DNA from: Tricholomella constricta | Taxonomy: Eukaryota > Basidiomycota > Agaricomycetes > Agaricales > Lyophyllaceae | DNA length: 64,000 nucleotides | NCBI GenBank assembly: GCA_013368375.1 | Contig: JAACJP010000009.1 | Coordinates: forward strand, 248,001 to 312,000 | Direction of reading: 5' to 3' | Shown: positions 32,615-43,912 of the stretch, piece after piece | Layout: each line of letters starts with the position of its first letter | How positions within the stretch are numbered: position 1 is the stretch's first letter | The notes under the pieces: model-generated | Seen by the model: only the letters and a program-made list of their open reading frames with translations | Told to the model about the DNA's origin: nothing | Databases searched by the model: none | Made by a program: the position numbers and the translations under genes

Positions 32615-35496
32615 GGTAAACAATGTCATGACTCGCTTTCCATGTACACATCCGCAGATGCATTTACGACTCTACTATCCACTGTGTATCCCATATCTGT
32701 TGTCACCATTTTCACTGCAGATGTGTCGATTTTTTTCATCCATCCTGTCTCATCGGCTTTTGTCTCGTCACATGATTCCTCGAGTTGCGCTCGAATCTGG
32801 CTCTCACTTTTGCACATCCACTTTTCATTGCCACTGTTTGATCAAGATACTCCCTTGTCAAAACCAATAATATCGGTAACTTTTTCCATACACAGGCAAA
32901 GAAAGGAGGAGATATAGCTAATAAAAAACAAAGAGGGCTAGGCGCACATCAACGAATATAGTAGCCTACAGCCAGGTAAACCCGCCTCCTTCTCCTGCTT
33001 TCTCTCTCAGTCATATCACCCCCCAACTTATCGCATTTTCATCGTCCATGCGTTCCGTTCTGTTCCGCTTGCTCGATTCTGCTCTTCTCGCGGATTTATA
33101 TACGGCAAACCACAAGACCCTCTCCTGTCTGAGTGTGACGCCGCTCAGGGTGAGGTTCGCGAAAAATGGATATAATTTAACGGATCTACTTTCTTTCACC
33201 TCCCCACAGTCACTGACACGCCATCCGGTCATCAAGCTGTCGTTTTTCATTTTGGGGTGGGCTATCAAACGAGTGCACCCAAGCTGCCTGTTTCTGTCAT
33301 TATACAACCTCCCAAATGCTCCTCGTAATCCGCACTTCTGTTTTTCTGCTTCATGGTCTAAACTTGGCTCGGACCTTGCAAATTCGGACTTTCAAAGATT
33401 TTGTCGGCATTATCCAGTGGCACTGGCAGCTGTCGTTCTCCGCTGGTCAGTCCACACAGAGTCCACAGCTCGCTGTGCTCCAACGCATAAACCATCAGAG
33501 AACAGTCGTATCCCTTCCTTTATCATCTCACTAGCGCTCTACTTGGCACAATCTGCGACCCGGACACTCTCCGCCTGGAGAAACCTAATATTTCATCCGA
33601 TGCCAGGAATCCTCCAGTGTTGTTGGTAGGCACCAACTCGAGGCCCTTGTAAGCAATTCGGTCTCCCGCTGCCACATCCTTGACTACCCACTTGTTTCTA
33701 CCTTCTGCATGGGAGGCGAGGATGGTCTCACATCACGAGGATACAGCCCCAGAACCCAGTGTGACTTCCCAACCCAAATCTATAATCTATCATGATACCG
33801 CCTCTCGCCCCACTGGTTGTTCAAATAGCTGCATTTTCGTGTCTAATTCATGGGTCTCTTACAGACTATAAATCACATTGTAACGAAGAGCACGACTCCT
33901 TGGTCGTTTCGAGAAAAAAACTACTCTAGTGTGCAAGAATCTATGTAGGTACTGTTACAACAACGTCCTTGAAGAAATTCTCATAATCGGTTGTTAGCGT
34001 CCTCTATTAGATTGAAGGAGCTATCTAAGAACTCACCACAACATGGCCACTCAGCAGGCCTTGCCAAGCTTACCATATACTTGCAATGTTCGGCGCATCA
34101 AAGCCTTGCAGCGGAGGCTGCGCACAGTGCGTTTCATCGTGTTGGGGTTGAGCTTGATAACCACGATAAGAAGAAGATAGAGGCGTCGAAAGCGAATGTT
34201 AATTACCGTCGCTTCCATCAGGGCATAGACGACATCGACGCGCAAGTACTCGGGTTCCAATTCGCCGTTGTCCAGCTGGCGCATGAGATGATTGAAGGCG
34301 ACATGCCGGACAAATTCCTTGATAACGGTATCGTTCCCCCATGCTCTCCACCGTTTGGCGGCGTCCGTTATTCTGAAAAAGACGACCTAATCAGAACTCT
34401 GACAACACGCTGAGAAAAACCACCGATAACGGCAAACACTGACTCGTACTCCCACCGCCTTGTAGTGGCTGTGAGCATATCCTCGATATCTTGAACCGTT
34501 ACGGGAGGCATTGGCGATGGACCCACAGCACAATCCTTTGGGGGTGCAGATACTTAACCGTCTCCAAAGTCCGATTGCATATTTAACATGTCTCCAAACC
34601 AATGAAGTTCCCCTCTATTTCCTGTGGAACCTTTAAGGACATGAGTTCCGTGGACAGGACCCACTACATCCCAGGACCCACTCTATCCCAAGACCCACAC
34701 TGGCGAACATATCTTTTCACCCAAGTGAGCCAACTCGGATCCTGGTCAAACTCGTCTCTCCGTCTTTCATCAAAGGACGGCATGGGACCAACCCCTCATC
34801 TGCTGCCCTGTGCTCCCTCGCTCCTGATGGTATCGTTTGCACTGAATAGTTGACGATTTCTGGGCATGCACTGACCCGTTCCAATGTGACAGTTGAAAGC
34901 CAAGGTTCATGGAAGCCGTTTTGGCGGCTTCGCATCATGCCAAGACTTCGCGGATCGGCATGCCTGAAGTTGGATCGTGTGGCGCAAGTAAGTTGCACGC
35001 ATGTCACAAGGCAAAGTTGATACATCATTGCGACTCACGCATACTGGCATAAATGCAATCAGTACCCTTCAGTACACAAATCTGACAATGGACCAATTTC
35101 TCTGTGCTCCATGGGCTTGCTTAGGTCTATCGGTAAACTGGCGAACTTCGTGGCGGCGGTCAATCGGCCTATCGTTTGGCGCTGATGGTAAAATTTGGAT
35201 TTTTCCTTCGCAGGCCAAGGAAACCATACACTTGACGAGCATAGTGATTGGTATGTTCCCTCCGCGCTCTCGCTGAGACCCGCTGAAGCCTCGGGGAAAC
35301 TGAAATCAGCTGACGGCAGAGTCCTTCCTCAGTAGTCATGATAATTCTTTCCCAACTTTCAAGTCTGCGGAAAAACTCAAGCGTCAACTAATTTGCCTAG
35401 TATTACTGTTACGCACGTCTTTGCTATCTAAAAATAGCTCACGCAAGTTGCCCCTCATCCACGCACTACCTCCCCCTGCACAGCAACGAGGTTTCC
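32615..35496. other. Long interval without a firm gene
   Basis: 2.9 kb between eIF1A and the epimerase gene. Coding-like stretches on the minus strand between 33537 and 34510 are described separately. The remainder (32615-33536 and 34511-35496) has only overlapping small frames; a short direct repeat built on GGACCCAC occurs near 34657-34695. Confidence 0.35.
33537..34510 (-). pseudogene. Coding-like segments of an unrecognised gene, possibly degraded
   Basis: Three minus-strand stretches read like protein: around 34510-34440 (MPPVTVQDIEDMLTATTRR), around 34370-34220 after a TTTTTCAG acceptor (AKRWRAWGNDTVIKEF ... EPEYLRVDVVYALMEA), and 33710-33537 (VVKDVAAGDRIAYKGLELV ... SRRRVSGSQIV, ending in TGA). 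Between them frames are broken and I could not connect them with good splice sites. They may be one decayed gene or two genes with long introns. The family is not recognised. Confidence 0.3.
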
Positions 35497-36491
35497 ATGA
35501 AAATCGCAATTACCGGCTGCAATGGGAGTGTTGGGAAACGTGTAGTGCAGCTTGCTCTGCGACGTGGGCACACGGTGGTCGGAATAGATCACGTCGAATC
35601 TAAAGAGACAATCCAACACGCTAAATTCGCCTTCGTACTGGCCGATCTGAAACATTATGACGCGGCTATCAAGGCACTGGAAGGCTGTGACGGCGTTGTG
35701 CACCTGGCAGCATACCGCAATCCTGGCGATTATGAAGTAACGACTCACAACAGGTAAGAGAGAGCCCAACGTTAGATCACCGGAAATCAATTGAAGCCGT
35801 ATTTCTATTCAGCAATGTCGTCATTTCATGGAACGTCCTTCGAGCATGCGCCAAGGTAAGGTCGTTAGGGTTGCCTTTCAATGGCTGATGTTCTCTTTCG
35901 ATAGCTGGGAATCAATCGGATCGCGCAGGCATCAACGGTGAACGTTGTCACCATGGTGTACAGCCAGCATTGTAAATTCGAATACTTCCCGATAGACGAG
36001 GCGCATCCTTGCTTACCAGATGAACCATACGGACTCTCTAAAGTGTAAGAATTTTCGTTCAGCTCTGGTATATATACCAATAATATTGCTTTAGGATATG
36101 TGAGCTCCAAGCCGACACTATTGTTCGACGTTACCCATCTATGCGAATCGCTAGTCTGCGATTACACTGGTCTGTACCCCATCGTTCGCACGCACAGTCA
36201 ATAGATTCGACGCAGAGGAGCAAAGATTTGTGGAGCTACGTCCAGGAGGACTCCGCCGCCGACGCCTTTCTTTTGGCATTGACTGGGGAAGGCGATGAGT
36301 GGTCTGGGCACGAGGCATTCTTCATCACTGCCCCAGAAGTCGCTTGCGACGAAGACGTCAAGGATCTGTTGCAAAGATTTTGGCCAGATGTCCCAATCAG
36401 GGAAGGGAAGGACGTGAGCGGGAGAACGGGTTTGTTTGACTGCGATAAAGCAGAAAGACTGTTGGGATGGGTTCACAAGGATGATACATAG
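35497..36491 (+). CDS. NAD-dependent epimerase/dehydratase (extended SDR)
   Basis: Four exons: 35497-35753, 35813-35855, 35905-36044 and 36095-36491 (837 bases, 278 aa). Rossmann-fold oxidoreductase acting on a nucleotide sugar or similar substrate. The dinucleotide loop is TGCNGSVGKR (residues 6-15), D-acidic cofactor contact after GHTVVGID fits NAD, GCDGVVHLAA follows, and the catalytic YxxxK is YGLSK. The C-terminal half has the family VQEDSAADAFLLAL segment and ends near GWVHKDD. Exact substrate unknown. Converges on NPR3, whose 3' end lies 124 bases on. Confidence 0.85.
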
Positions 36492-36615
36492 TCATATCAG
36501 TTGCTGCCTACATTTCAAAAAGGCATCGTAGGAGAGGTTTCAGCATCAACTTTCAATTGGCGAAAGAGAACGTACGGGTATTGGACAGTATAGAGTTACG
36601 ACAGATGCACAAGCT

Positions 36616-39148
36616 CTATGATGGGTGCAAAAATGTTTGTAGCTGCCAGATATTAGCGGGATGCACTTTTGAACAAACATTGATGGCTCACATATTCTTC
36701 GTAGTGATGTAGCACTTCCCGCAGCTGTTTTCTCGAAATTTCAGCACGGTACAAAATCTCGTCGTCGGACTTTCTCCCATCAAAATATTGATTGATTCTG
36801 CATTGCCGTCATTTTTTTCGATAGCAATTGGAGGATGAAGGAACGCACAACTGAAATCTTTTTGCGATTTGGGGATCCTTTCCTTCGGACATCGCCGCCA
36901 GCCACCGACGTTGCAGAGGAGTCGCTCTTCCAGGATCGCTGATCATAGACGGCCGTAGATGATCTTCAGCGGTATCCCAACCCGAATCAGGATCATCAAG
37001 TTCGTCAGACCCATCTTCATCGGTGGTTTTCCTCTCGGACTCGTCGACCCCATCGCTGTCGATCTCTGGGTGCTCCATTTTCTGCTGTTGGTCAGACTCA
37101 TTTGATTGACGCCTAGAATGTCGATGGGCGGACTTCGGCGATAATTGTAACCAGGGAGTGCCCGAGGGGGGAGACAGATCTATGTCGTCGTCGTCTTCGG
37201 GCCCATCTTGCAACTCGAAGAGAAGACCTCTGCGAAGGCGATCTCGCGTTCCTGCCTTTCTAGCAAGAGCCTTCTCTCTCTCGATCCTCACATGAACCTT
37301 CAATGGTCGCGTGGCGACAACCCGTATGCGAAGGTGAAGCGTAATGAGCATGTCGCGTTTGAGCAGCCATAAGACAATATCGTGATACATAGGGATGAGG
37401 TCCTTGTCTTGAACAACGGATGCAAAAAAATGATTGTCCGTTTGCTTTGAGAGCGAGGAGGAAATGTTCGCTAAGATGACAGGAAGAGAAGGCACTGACG
37501 GGTGGTCAAATTGGGTTGCAAATTCGACCGTCAATTCCGAAAGCCTGAAAGGAATGATCAGGTACTCTATGATCAAGAATAAGACGCATGAACGCACGGC
37601 CGCTCGAACTTGGCCGGAAGTGTGAATACCGTCTTCAACCCAACATGCACGATATCGACAACCTTTGCTCTGCGATGCTGAACAAGCCAGCGAACGGTAG
37701 GAAGCACTTGGGACTTTAGATCCCAGTCTAATAGACTCGCCATGTCCGCTAGACTGACGCGCCATATTTAAAACGAGGAGCGGCAAAAATGTGCAACACA
37801 ACTCACGATAATGTGACGGATGCCGTTTCCAAGAATCGAATTAGTCCTTCGACAAGCGTTCGATCCTCCGGATTGACCTGTGAACCCCTCAAATTCATAC
37901 TTGGGTCGAGGCCATTGTGTCCGTCTAATAGCAACAAGCTCTTCCAGGGAAGTAGAGGGGGCACCTTCCAACCGAAGCTCATCTCTTGGCCCCAGGTCTG
38001 TGCATCCTCGTTCTCCGAGTGGCGGGTTATGTCCACCCCATTCTCGGCTTCGCTGTGCAACAGTGCGTCGAGATAAGGCGGGAGCTGTATCTCCAATGGC
38101 AAGTTGTGTATCGTGATGTAAGCCATGTCGGATGCTTTGATGGATTCGTAGAGGGACTTCATGGCGGGTGCGATCGATGAGACCTCGAGGGCCTGTAAAA
38201 CATAGCTCGAGAATGGCTCCCCTGTAGATACGCGTTAGAAAATCTCTTATCAGCAGACCTTTCGAACGCACCTTTCGAAATACACGAATCTTTCAGGGAC
38301 CCCAGAAGCTCGCATTCATTTTCAACGAAATTTGACAAGACTTGCTCTTGGAAGAGGACCGCAGTCACCGTAAAAGCAATCTGCTCATAGATAATGTCGA
38401 AATATTTTGATACATTGCCTGATGCTGAGGAAGACGGGTCCGGGATGTCGAGCACCATGACAAAATGGAATTTGTTCAACCACGAGCTTGTAGAGGGTAC
38501 CTTCTCAGTCGTCAAAGGCCTAGTATCCGGGCTTGCTGACCCTCTACTGACAGACGTCGAGCGACCTATCCTCGATTCTCTCCCTCGAGGGCCCAACTTT
38601 ACTTTCTCAGGTTTGAACCTCCAACGTCCGTCTTCTTCAGCACAGACAGGATGGCCGATGAAGGCCAGGTTGTCAACCAGAAGTTCAAACTTCTGGTGGC
38701 ACATGGAAGCCTGGGGACAAAGCAGGCTGGCCAGAAATTCAGCCGAATATCCGAACAGGTGGTCATATTCGTAAAGAATCTGTGCCTTGTCTGTGTGGAA
38801 TCGACTTCCTTTGGGAGGTGAGATCTTTTCTGAAATAGTATGGGATGTGGAGGGAGAGAAGGACAAAGACAGGGATCTGTCACGTAGAGCGTTGGGCCGA
38901 TGCCAGGCATCATCGGGATCTGCTTCGGAACAAGATTTAGAAACCCGCGGGATGGTTTCAGCCGCTGCGTCCGAGAAATGGGATGCGCGCCAAGGATTGT
39001 CTAGCTGCGAGGCGCAGAGACTGTCTTCCAAAGGTTGAACTCTGCTTAGCCTCGGAGTCGTCGAAGGCGAGGGTGGCCATCTATAAACCAAGCTTGAACC
39101 TGTCGCGGACGTTGTGACAAGCAAGGTCGCCAAAAGAGTTTCGGCCAT
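36616..39148 (-). CDS. NPR3: GATOR1/SEACIT subunit NPR3
   Basis: Six exons: 39148-38272, 38221-37807, 37753-37598, 37544-36849, 36797-36692 and 36642-36616 (2,277 bases, 758 aa). Part of the Npr2-Npr3-Iml1 complex that restrains TORC1 when amino acids are scarce, at the vacuole. Landmarks: the longin-type start LLATLLVTTSATGSSLVYRWP, HLFGYSAEFLASLLCP, KFELLVDNLAFIGHPV, FHFVMVLDIPD, LPSVPSLPVILAN-type segment followed by KDLIPMYHDIVLWLLKRDMLI, and the C-terminal winged-helix end DEILYRAEISRKQLREVLHHYEEYLQTFLHPS (split over the last exons). The last exon codes only LQTFLHPS and the stop. Between the winged-helix parts lies a long acidic/serine insert. Divergent from CWC2. Confidence 0.92.
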
Positions 39149-39302
39149 TCCAAGAGACTTAGAGTATCAACGAGCCTGGTGACAGATTTGAGGTAGAAAT
39201 ATGCCTTTGCAAGTCATTGCCAGTCGTTCAGAATATCATCGTTGGCTGCTCGACGGTGTGTCACGACTGTAACGTGTCACACATCACTCTCTCTTCAACG
39301 CC
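39149..39302. promoter_or_regulatory. Bidirectional promoter of NPR3 and CWC2
   Basis: 154 bases between outward start codons. Contains a GTGTCACGACTGTAACGTGTCAC arrangement (39256-39278) that is partly palindromic; whether it is a binding site is unknown. Confidence 0.45.
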
Positions 39303-40593
39303 ATGGACTCAAACGGCACAGACACGGTAGTTGTGGCGAAACCCAAGGTCAAAAAATTGAAGCCAGCAAGAAAACAAGTAAAGCCTGGAGAGGTTGAGAA
39401 GGTCGAGACCCCGCAAACAGGAAAGGAATATAGTACGTCCTACGATCTTACATTACAACCTACCTTGCTGACACTCCGAAAGACATTTGGTACAACAAAT
39501 GGGCAGGTGGTGATCGAGAGGACAGTTACTCCAAGTACGTGTCGCCTGCATGTAAGGCGAATGTTATATCTCACCTTCCTTTAGCAAAGTAAAATCCCAA
39601 ACTCGATGCAACATCAAGCGCGACTCGGGGTTGACCCGAGCGAACACCACAGGCATGAGATACTGCTGCCTCTTCTTCGCGCGCGGGTGCTGTCCATATG
39701 GCTGGGAATGCGAATACCTGCACATGCTGCCAGATCCGATGAATGCCCTCCCCGACAGTTCAAAGGACTGCTTCGCTCGTGACAAATTTGCGGACTACCG
39801 CGACGACATGGGTGGTGTTGGAAGCTTCAACAGACAGAACCGGACTCTCTACGTAGGACGTATAAAGGAGACTGGGACTGGTCCGGAAACGGAGGAGGTT
39901 GTGATGCGACATTTCAAGGAATGGGGTGTAATCGAACGAGGTGTGTTATTCTTATTGAACATACACGGAGCAGCTGGTTCTGACCCGTGACATGTTTGTT
40001 CAGATGATTCAGCGTCAACATACGCCGTCAAAGTCCTTCAATATCGCAGCGTAGCCTTCGTGACCTACAAGTCCGAACTGCATGCTCAGTTCGCAAAGGA
40101 GGCAATGGCCTGCCAGTCCCTCGATAACGACGAAATTCTCAACGTTAGATGGGCAACAGAAGATCCAAACCCCGTCCAGAAAGTCGCCGAAAAGAGGAGG
40201 CTAGAGGAAATGGGTCAAGAGGCTATCAAAGCGAGGATGGATCCCCGTATAGTGGATGCTATGAGGGCTGTGAGGGCTTTAGAGGATGGCGATATTCTTG
40301 AAGAAGATAGCTTGGAGGCGCAACAACAGAATGGCGACGAGGATCTGGAGGATGGTGGCGAGCCTGACTCTAAGAGGAGAAAAATCGACCAAACGGAGGC
40401 AACGCCGCCTCAGGCGTCGCCACCACCACCACAGCCAACAGGCCTGCTGAGCGCTGACACCCTGGAGGGCCTTAAATACTTTGCGGAGATCAGGAAACGA
40501 AACGGGGCCGCTGCAGTGCAACCCCGAGCTCGTCCAGCGCCAGCTCCCACCGGGCTGAACCTCGCGAACTATGGAAGTGATGACGAGGATTGA
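39303..40593 (+). CDS. CWC2: Pre-mRNA splicing factor CWC2 (NineTeen-complex RNA contact)
   Basis: Four exons: 39303-39432, 39483-39534, 39585-39940 and 40013-40593 (1,119 bases, 372 aa). Links the NTC to U6 snRNA in the spliceosome core. Order of parts: Torus region with IWYNKWAGGDRED and TRCNIKRDSG, a CCCH finger (CLFFARGCCPYGWECEYLH, about residues 88-106), the linker FADYRDDMGGVGSFNRQNRTLYVGR entering the RRM, RNP1-like SVAFVTY, then WATEDPNP. The C-terminus is Pro/acidic and low-complexity. Length is normal for filamentous fungi. Its 3' end converges with TMA46 at 123 bases. Confidence 0.93.
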
Positions 40594-40716
40594 TCTGCTT
40601 GAGGTCGTACTTTGCATTTTGTAGGCTTAATCTCAGTATGGCCTGGTTCGGCCATGCGGCATATTGTTGTACATCAGGAAAAAAAGTAGGATGCTTGACT
40701 GTCCATCTTTCGAATT

Positions 40717-42146
40717 TTATTGACCTCCACCGCTGCCTTCCGCGTCTCCTTCGTGATAACCGTCCCCTAATGCAAGTTTCGCGATCCGCAGTTCCTCGGC
40801 CTCCAGATCCTCTTCCTCCTTCTCCCTTCTGTACTTGTCGAGATCCCAGTCGTCCCCCCCGTCGTCCTCTTCCTCGTCTTGGAACCATTCGGGGTTGTAT
40901 TGGAACTGAAAGCACAAGAATGGTCAGCGGAATAAGAAAAACCATATAGAGGAATTGTAGTCATACCAAGTCTCTGCCGCTCATTCCAGCGTTCTTGCCT
41001 GCCGCGCTCTGAGCATCCTTCGCTTTGCGCAATACTTCGTTTTCAGCTTCTTTCTTGTCCATGCGCGTCTTTTTCCACTTGGCAAAGGACTCGGGTGTAA
41101 CTGGTGTCAAATTAGGACCAAGTTTGTGGCGCTAGAGGAATTGATGAGCGGTTTGTCGATCGGAACGAGACCGGACTAACCTCGACTTCGAGGAACTCCT
41201 CCAGGCTGATCGCATTCGCCTTAGCTGCATCCTCAGCTGCTTTCTTCTGGGATTTGAGCACGAAGCCGGGCGGTAACGCATGTCGGTATTGACATTGTTC
41301 ACCGTTAGGACACTCCCAGAACCACCCGAATCTAATGAGATAATGTTAGAATCTTGTTAAAGTAAAATGAAATCGGGCACGTACTTCATCGTCTCGATCG
41401 CCTGAATGAAGAACTTGCAAACGATCTGAAACGTTCTCAAGGTAAGACACAATAAAAAAGCGGATGAGCAGAATCTACGAACGTCGGTGGTCGTCTTAGG
41501 GTTGCCAGCCTTCGACGTAACAACTTTCTGAAGCTTTTCGTCGTCCCATGTATCCATTGTGTCTGTATCACATAAGGGTAAATCAAGTGAACGCAGTAGT
41601 CCAACGCCCTACACGCACCTGCAAGTTTCTCCTCCCTGCTGTCCTCGTACAAGTTCTTCTTCTCCACTTTCCTTCCTACATTGAGATCATGGCTGAACTT
41701 GCACTTGTTGCCCTTTTCACAGTGTCCTGCCTTGAAGTAGACGCACAGGACCGTCTTCGGATCGACACCGAACGGCACCTTTTGCGTAAGGACAGGCTTC
41801 AACAAGGCTGACTCTTCCTTTTTCCGCTTCTCATCGTCCGCCTTCGCCTTCTCTCGCAATGCCTTTTCTTTCTCCTTCTCCAAGACCTCCCGTGACTTCC
41901 CCTTCATGGCAGCCTGTGCCTGAAGCTGGGCGACCTGTTGCTTGACCTTGGCCGATTTATTTTTCTGCGCAAGTTATCATCGACGGAAATCGAGATCCAT
42001 GTAATGCTAGACACTGACATTTTTCAATCCGAACGTCTGTAATCACAAAGTTAATAGATACTCTGCGGCCTGACGGGGAGTAAAATAATTACCTTGTCAT
42101 CCTTGACTTTGGAGGACGACGCTTGAGGTTGCTTCTTCGGCGGCAT
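40717..42146 (-). CDS. TMA46: Translation-associated CCCH protein TMA46 (DFRP1/ZC3H15 family)
   Basis: Eight exons: 42146-42093, 42036-42019, 41964-41619, 41562-41483, 41425-41385, 41331-41181, 41131-40967 and 40905-40717 (1,044 bases, 347 aa). Partner and stabiliser of the Rbg1/DRG1 GTPase on ribosomes. Signatures: MPPKKQ start, KTFGLKNKNKSAKVQQ-like basic region, first CCCH finger [19 protein letters not shown], second finger [21 protein letters not shown]...CQYRH, then the DFRP domain ([24 protein letters not shown]). The acidic C-terminus ([15 protein letters not shown]) is typical. A GATGAA|GTACGT junction and an 18-base exon (TFGLKN) are needed. Confidence 0.92.
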
Positions 42147-43912
42147 TGCGAGAGCGTTGAAGGTTTTGTTGTCTGTAGAGACTGTGGTTGAGCCTGGGTT
42201 GGGTGGATTGTGTCCCTAAGTGGTGGAAAAGTAAGGCAGGCGGATAATCGTGGTGATGGTCTTGCTCACCTCCTCGGATGTCGTGAAGGTCACGTGCAGA
42301 CCATTTGCCTCGCCGACTCGGAGTCGCCAAACTTGTTCGATGTGTTCAGTTGTCCTCAAGATCCGGGCTGCCACATCTGCCCGTTAACTCGTCGACGCCG
42401 ATGACCTTCTCTGGAACTTCGTATCAAAATAACGTGTGCTCTGCCTGGCTCTGGGTTGCTTGCTCGATCCCTCGAGAATGACTCGTCTTTGACACGACTA
42501 ACCTTCTAAACCATGGTGCATCGGGTATTCGAATCACAGTGCTACGTGGCCAATGTCAATCCTAAGGACTGGAATGATACCACAAGCACCCTCTGTAAAG
42601 CCGCACTCGACTATGATTAACTGCACAGGGTCTTCTGTCCGTGTGGTGATAATTGAGTCCAAGGATCTTCCTATCAACGTTACAATAATGGAGGGAAGGA
42701 CGACAAGGCTTACACCTCACGTTGTACATGGCATATTTCCGTCATTGCATTACGGCCTGCGCCATCAGACTCGGCTCACGGCGTGTCCGCGAGGGTCACA
42801 AGGGAATGCATATGTGGCGCTGCGTTATCGTGATATGCGTGCGGCCTTCAGCCTCATTGACATATTCTAGTTGCAACTCAGAACTTTGAGCGTCTTCCCA
42901 TACTAGTGCGCGAGTGAGTAACATAGATTCTTTCCTTGTATTTATCTCCTGAGCAGAATGTGGGTAGGATATGCATGTCCGAGTATCCGCCCATTCAACA
43001 TCAACCCCTGCGAAAGCACCCAAATTCACCATCGAGCATCTCAGGCTGCATACCAATCGTCAAAGCACTGTTGGTAGCCCTTTGAGAAGCGGTCTACTCC
43101 TTCTTTGGTTATTTCTTGCGTCGCGTCGCTTCAGTTTTAAACGCCCCTCTACACCTCCGCGCTCCCTGGATATCTCGGTGGCGGCTAGGTGATTAATCTA
43201 CCGAAAAGAAACCTCCGGCACGAAGTGGTACAGATACGTCACTTTATCTAGGGTTCTTCGTGATTTTTGCTTCTGCTGCTGCTGGACCAGTCGAATCCTC
43301 CATGTCAGGCGCCGTCCAAAATCGATATACTTGATGCATCCCATGCCATTACAGCGAGCGGCTCGGAAGCTGTAACCTTGTTTCTTTTCGATGCTTGATC
43401 ATGAGTGCAGCGTACAGTCAGTACGTTTGCTCGAACATTTCGGGTGCCGGGGAAGTGAACTCTTCAGTTGACGCTGCACGGATTACAGCCAAACATCTCT
43501 CGTGAATCGCCCAACGCCACCACGGATTGCACCTGCGACTGCGAAGAATTTTCTCTAGCGCAACTATAGTCAGGCGATAAATACACAGCAGTGGCATTCT
43601 TCAAAGGCGTATATACATGATCATTATGGTAACAAATGGGATCCATAAGTACGAAATTGCGACTTGCTGCTGTTTTAAAATACACGGCGGGCACAGTCGG
43701 CCCACCTCATGGATCGTCATCATATAGTCATACGAAGGTGTGTGAGCAAAAAGAAAGAAACAGAAGCGAACAAAGCTACGCATATAAAACCAATAAAAAT
43801 AAGCGCTACAATGGATGATGCTTCCATGCGACAACAACGTTTACTAAAAATACATCCCAATTACGTCAACCAATGAGCAAAATGAGCGAAAACATAATGT
43901 CGTAGAGAAATC
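42147..43912. other. Intergenic interval
   Basis: 1.77 kb between TMA46 (start) and the 767-aa gene (end), both minus. Open frames such as 42553-42870 plus have no recognisable motif and no intron-exon logic. Nothing else seen. Confidence 0.4.
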
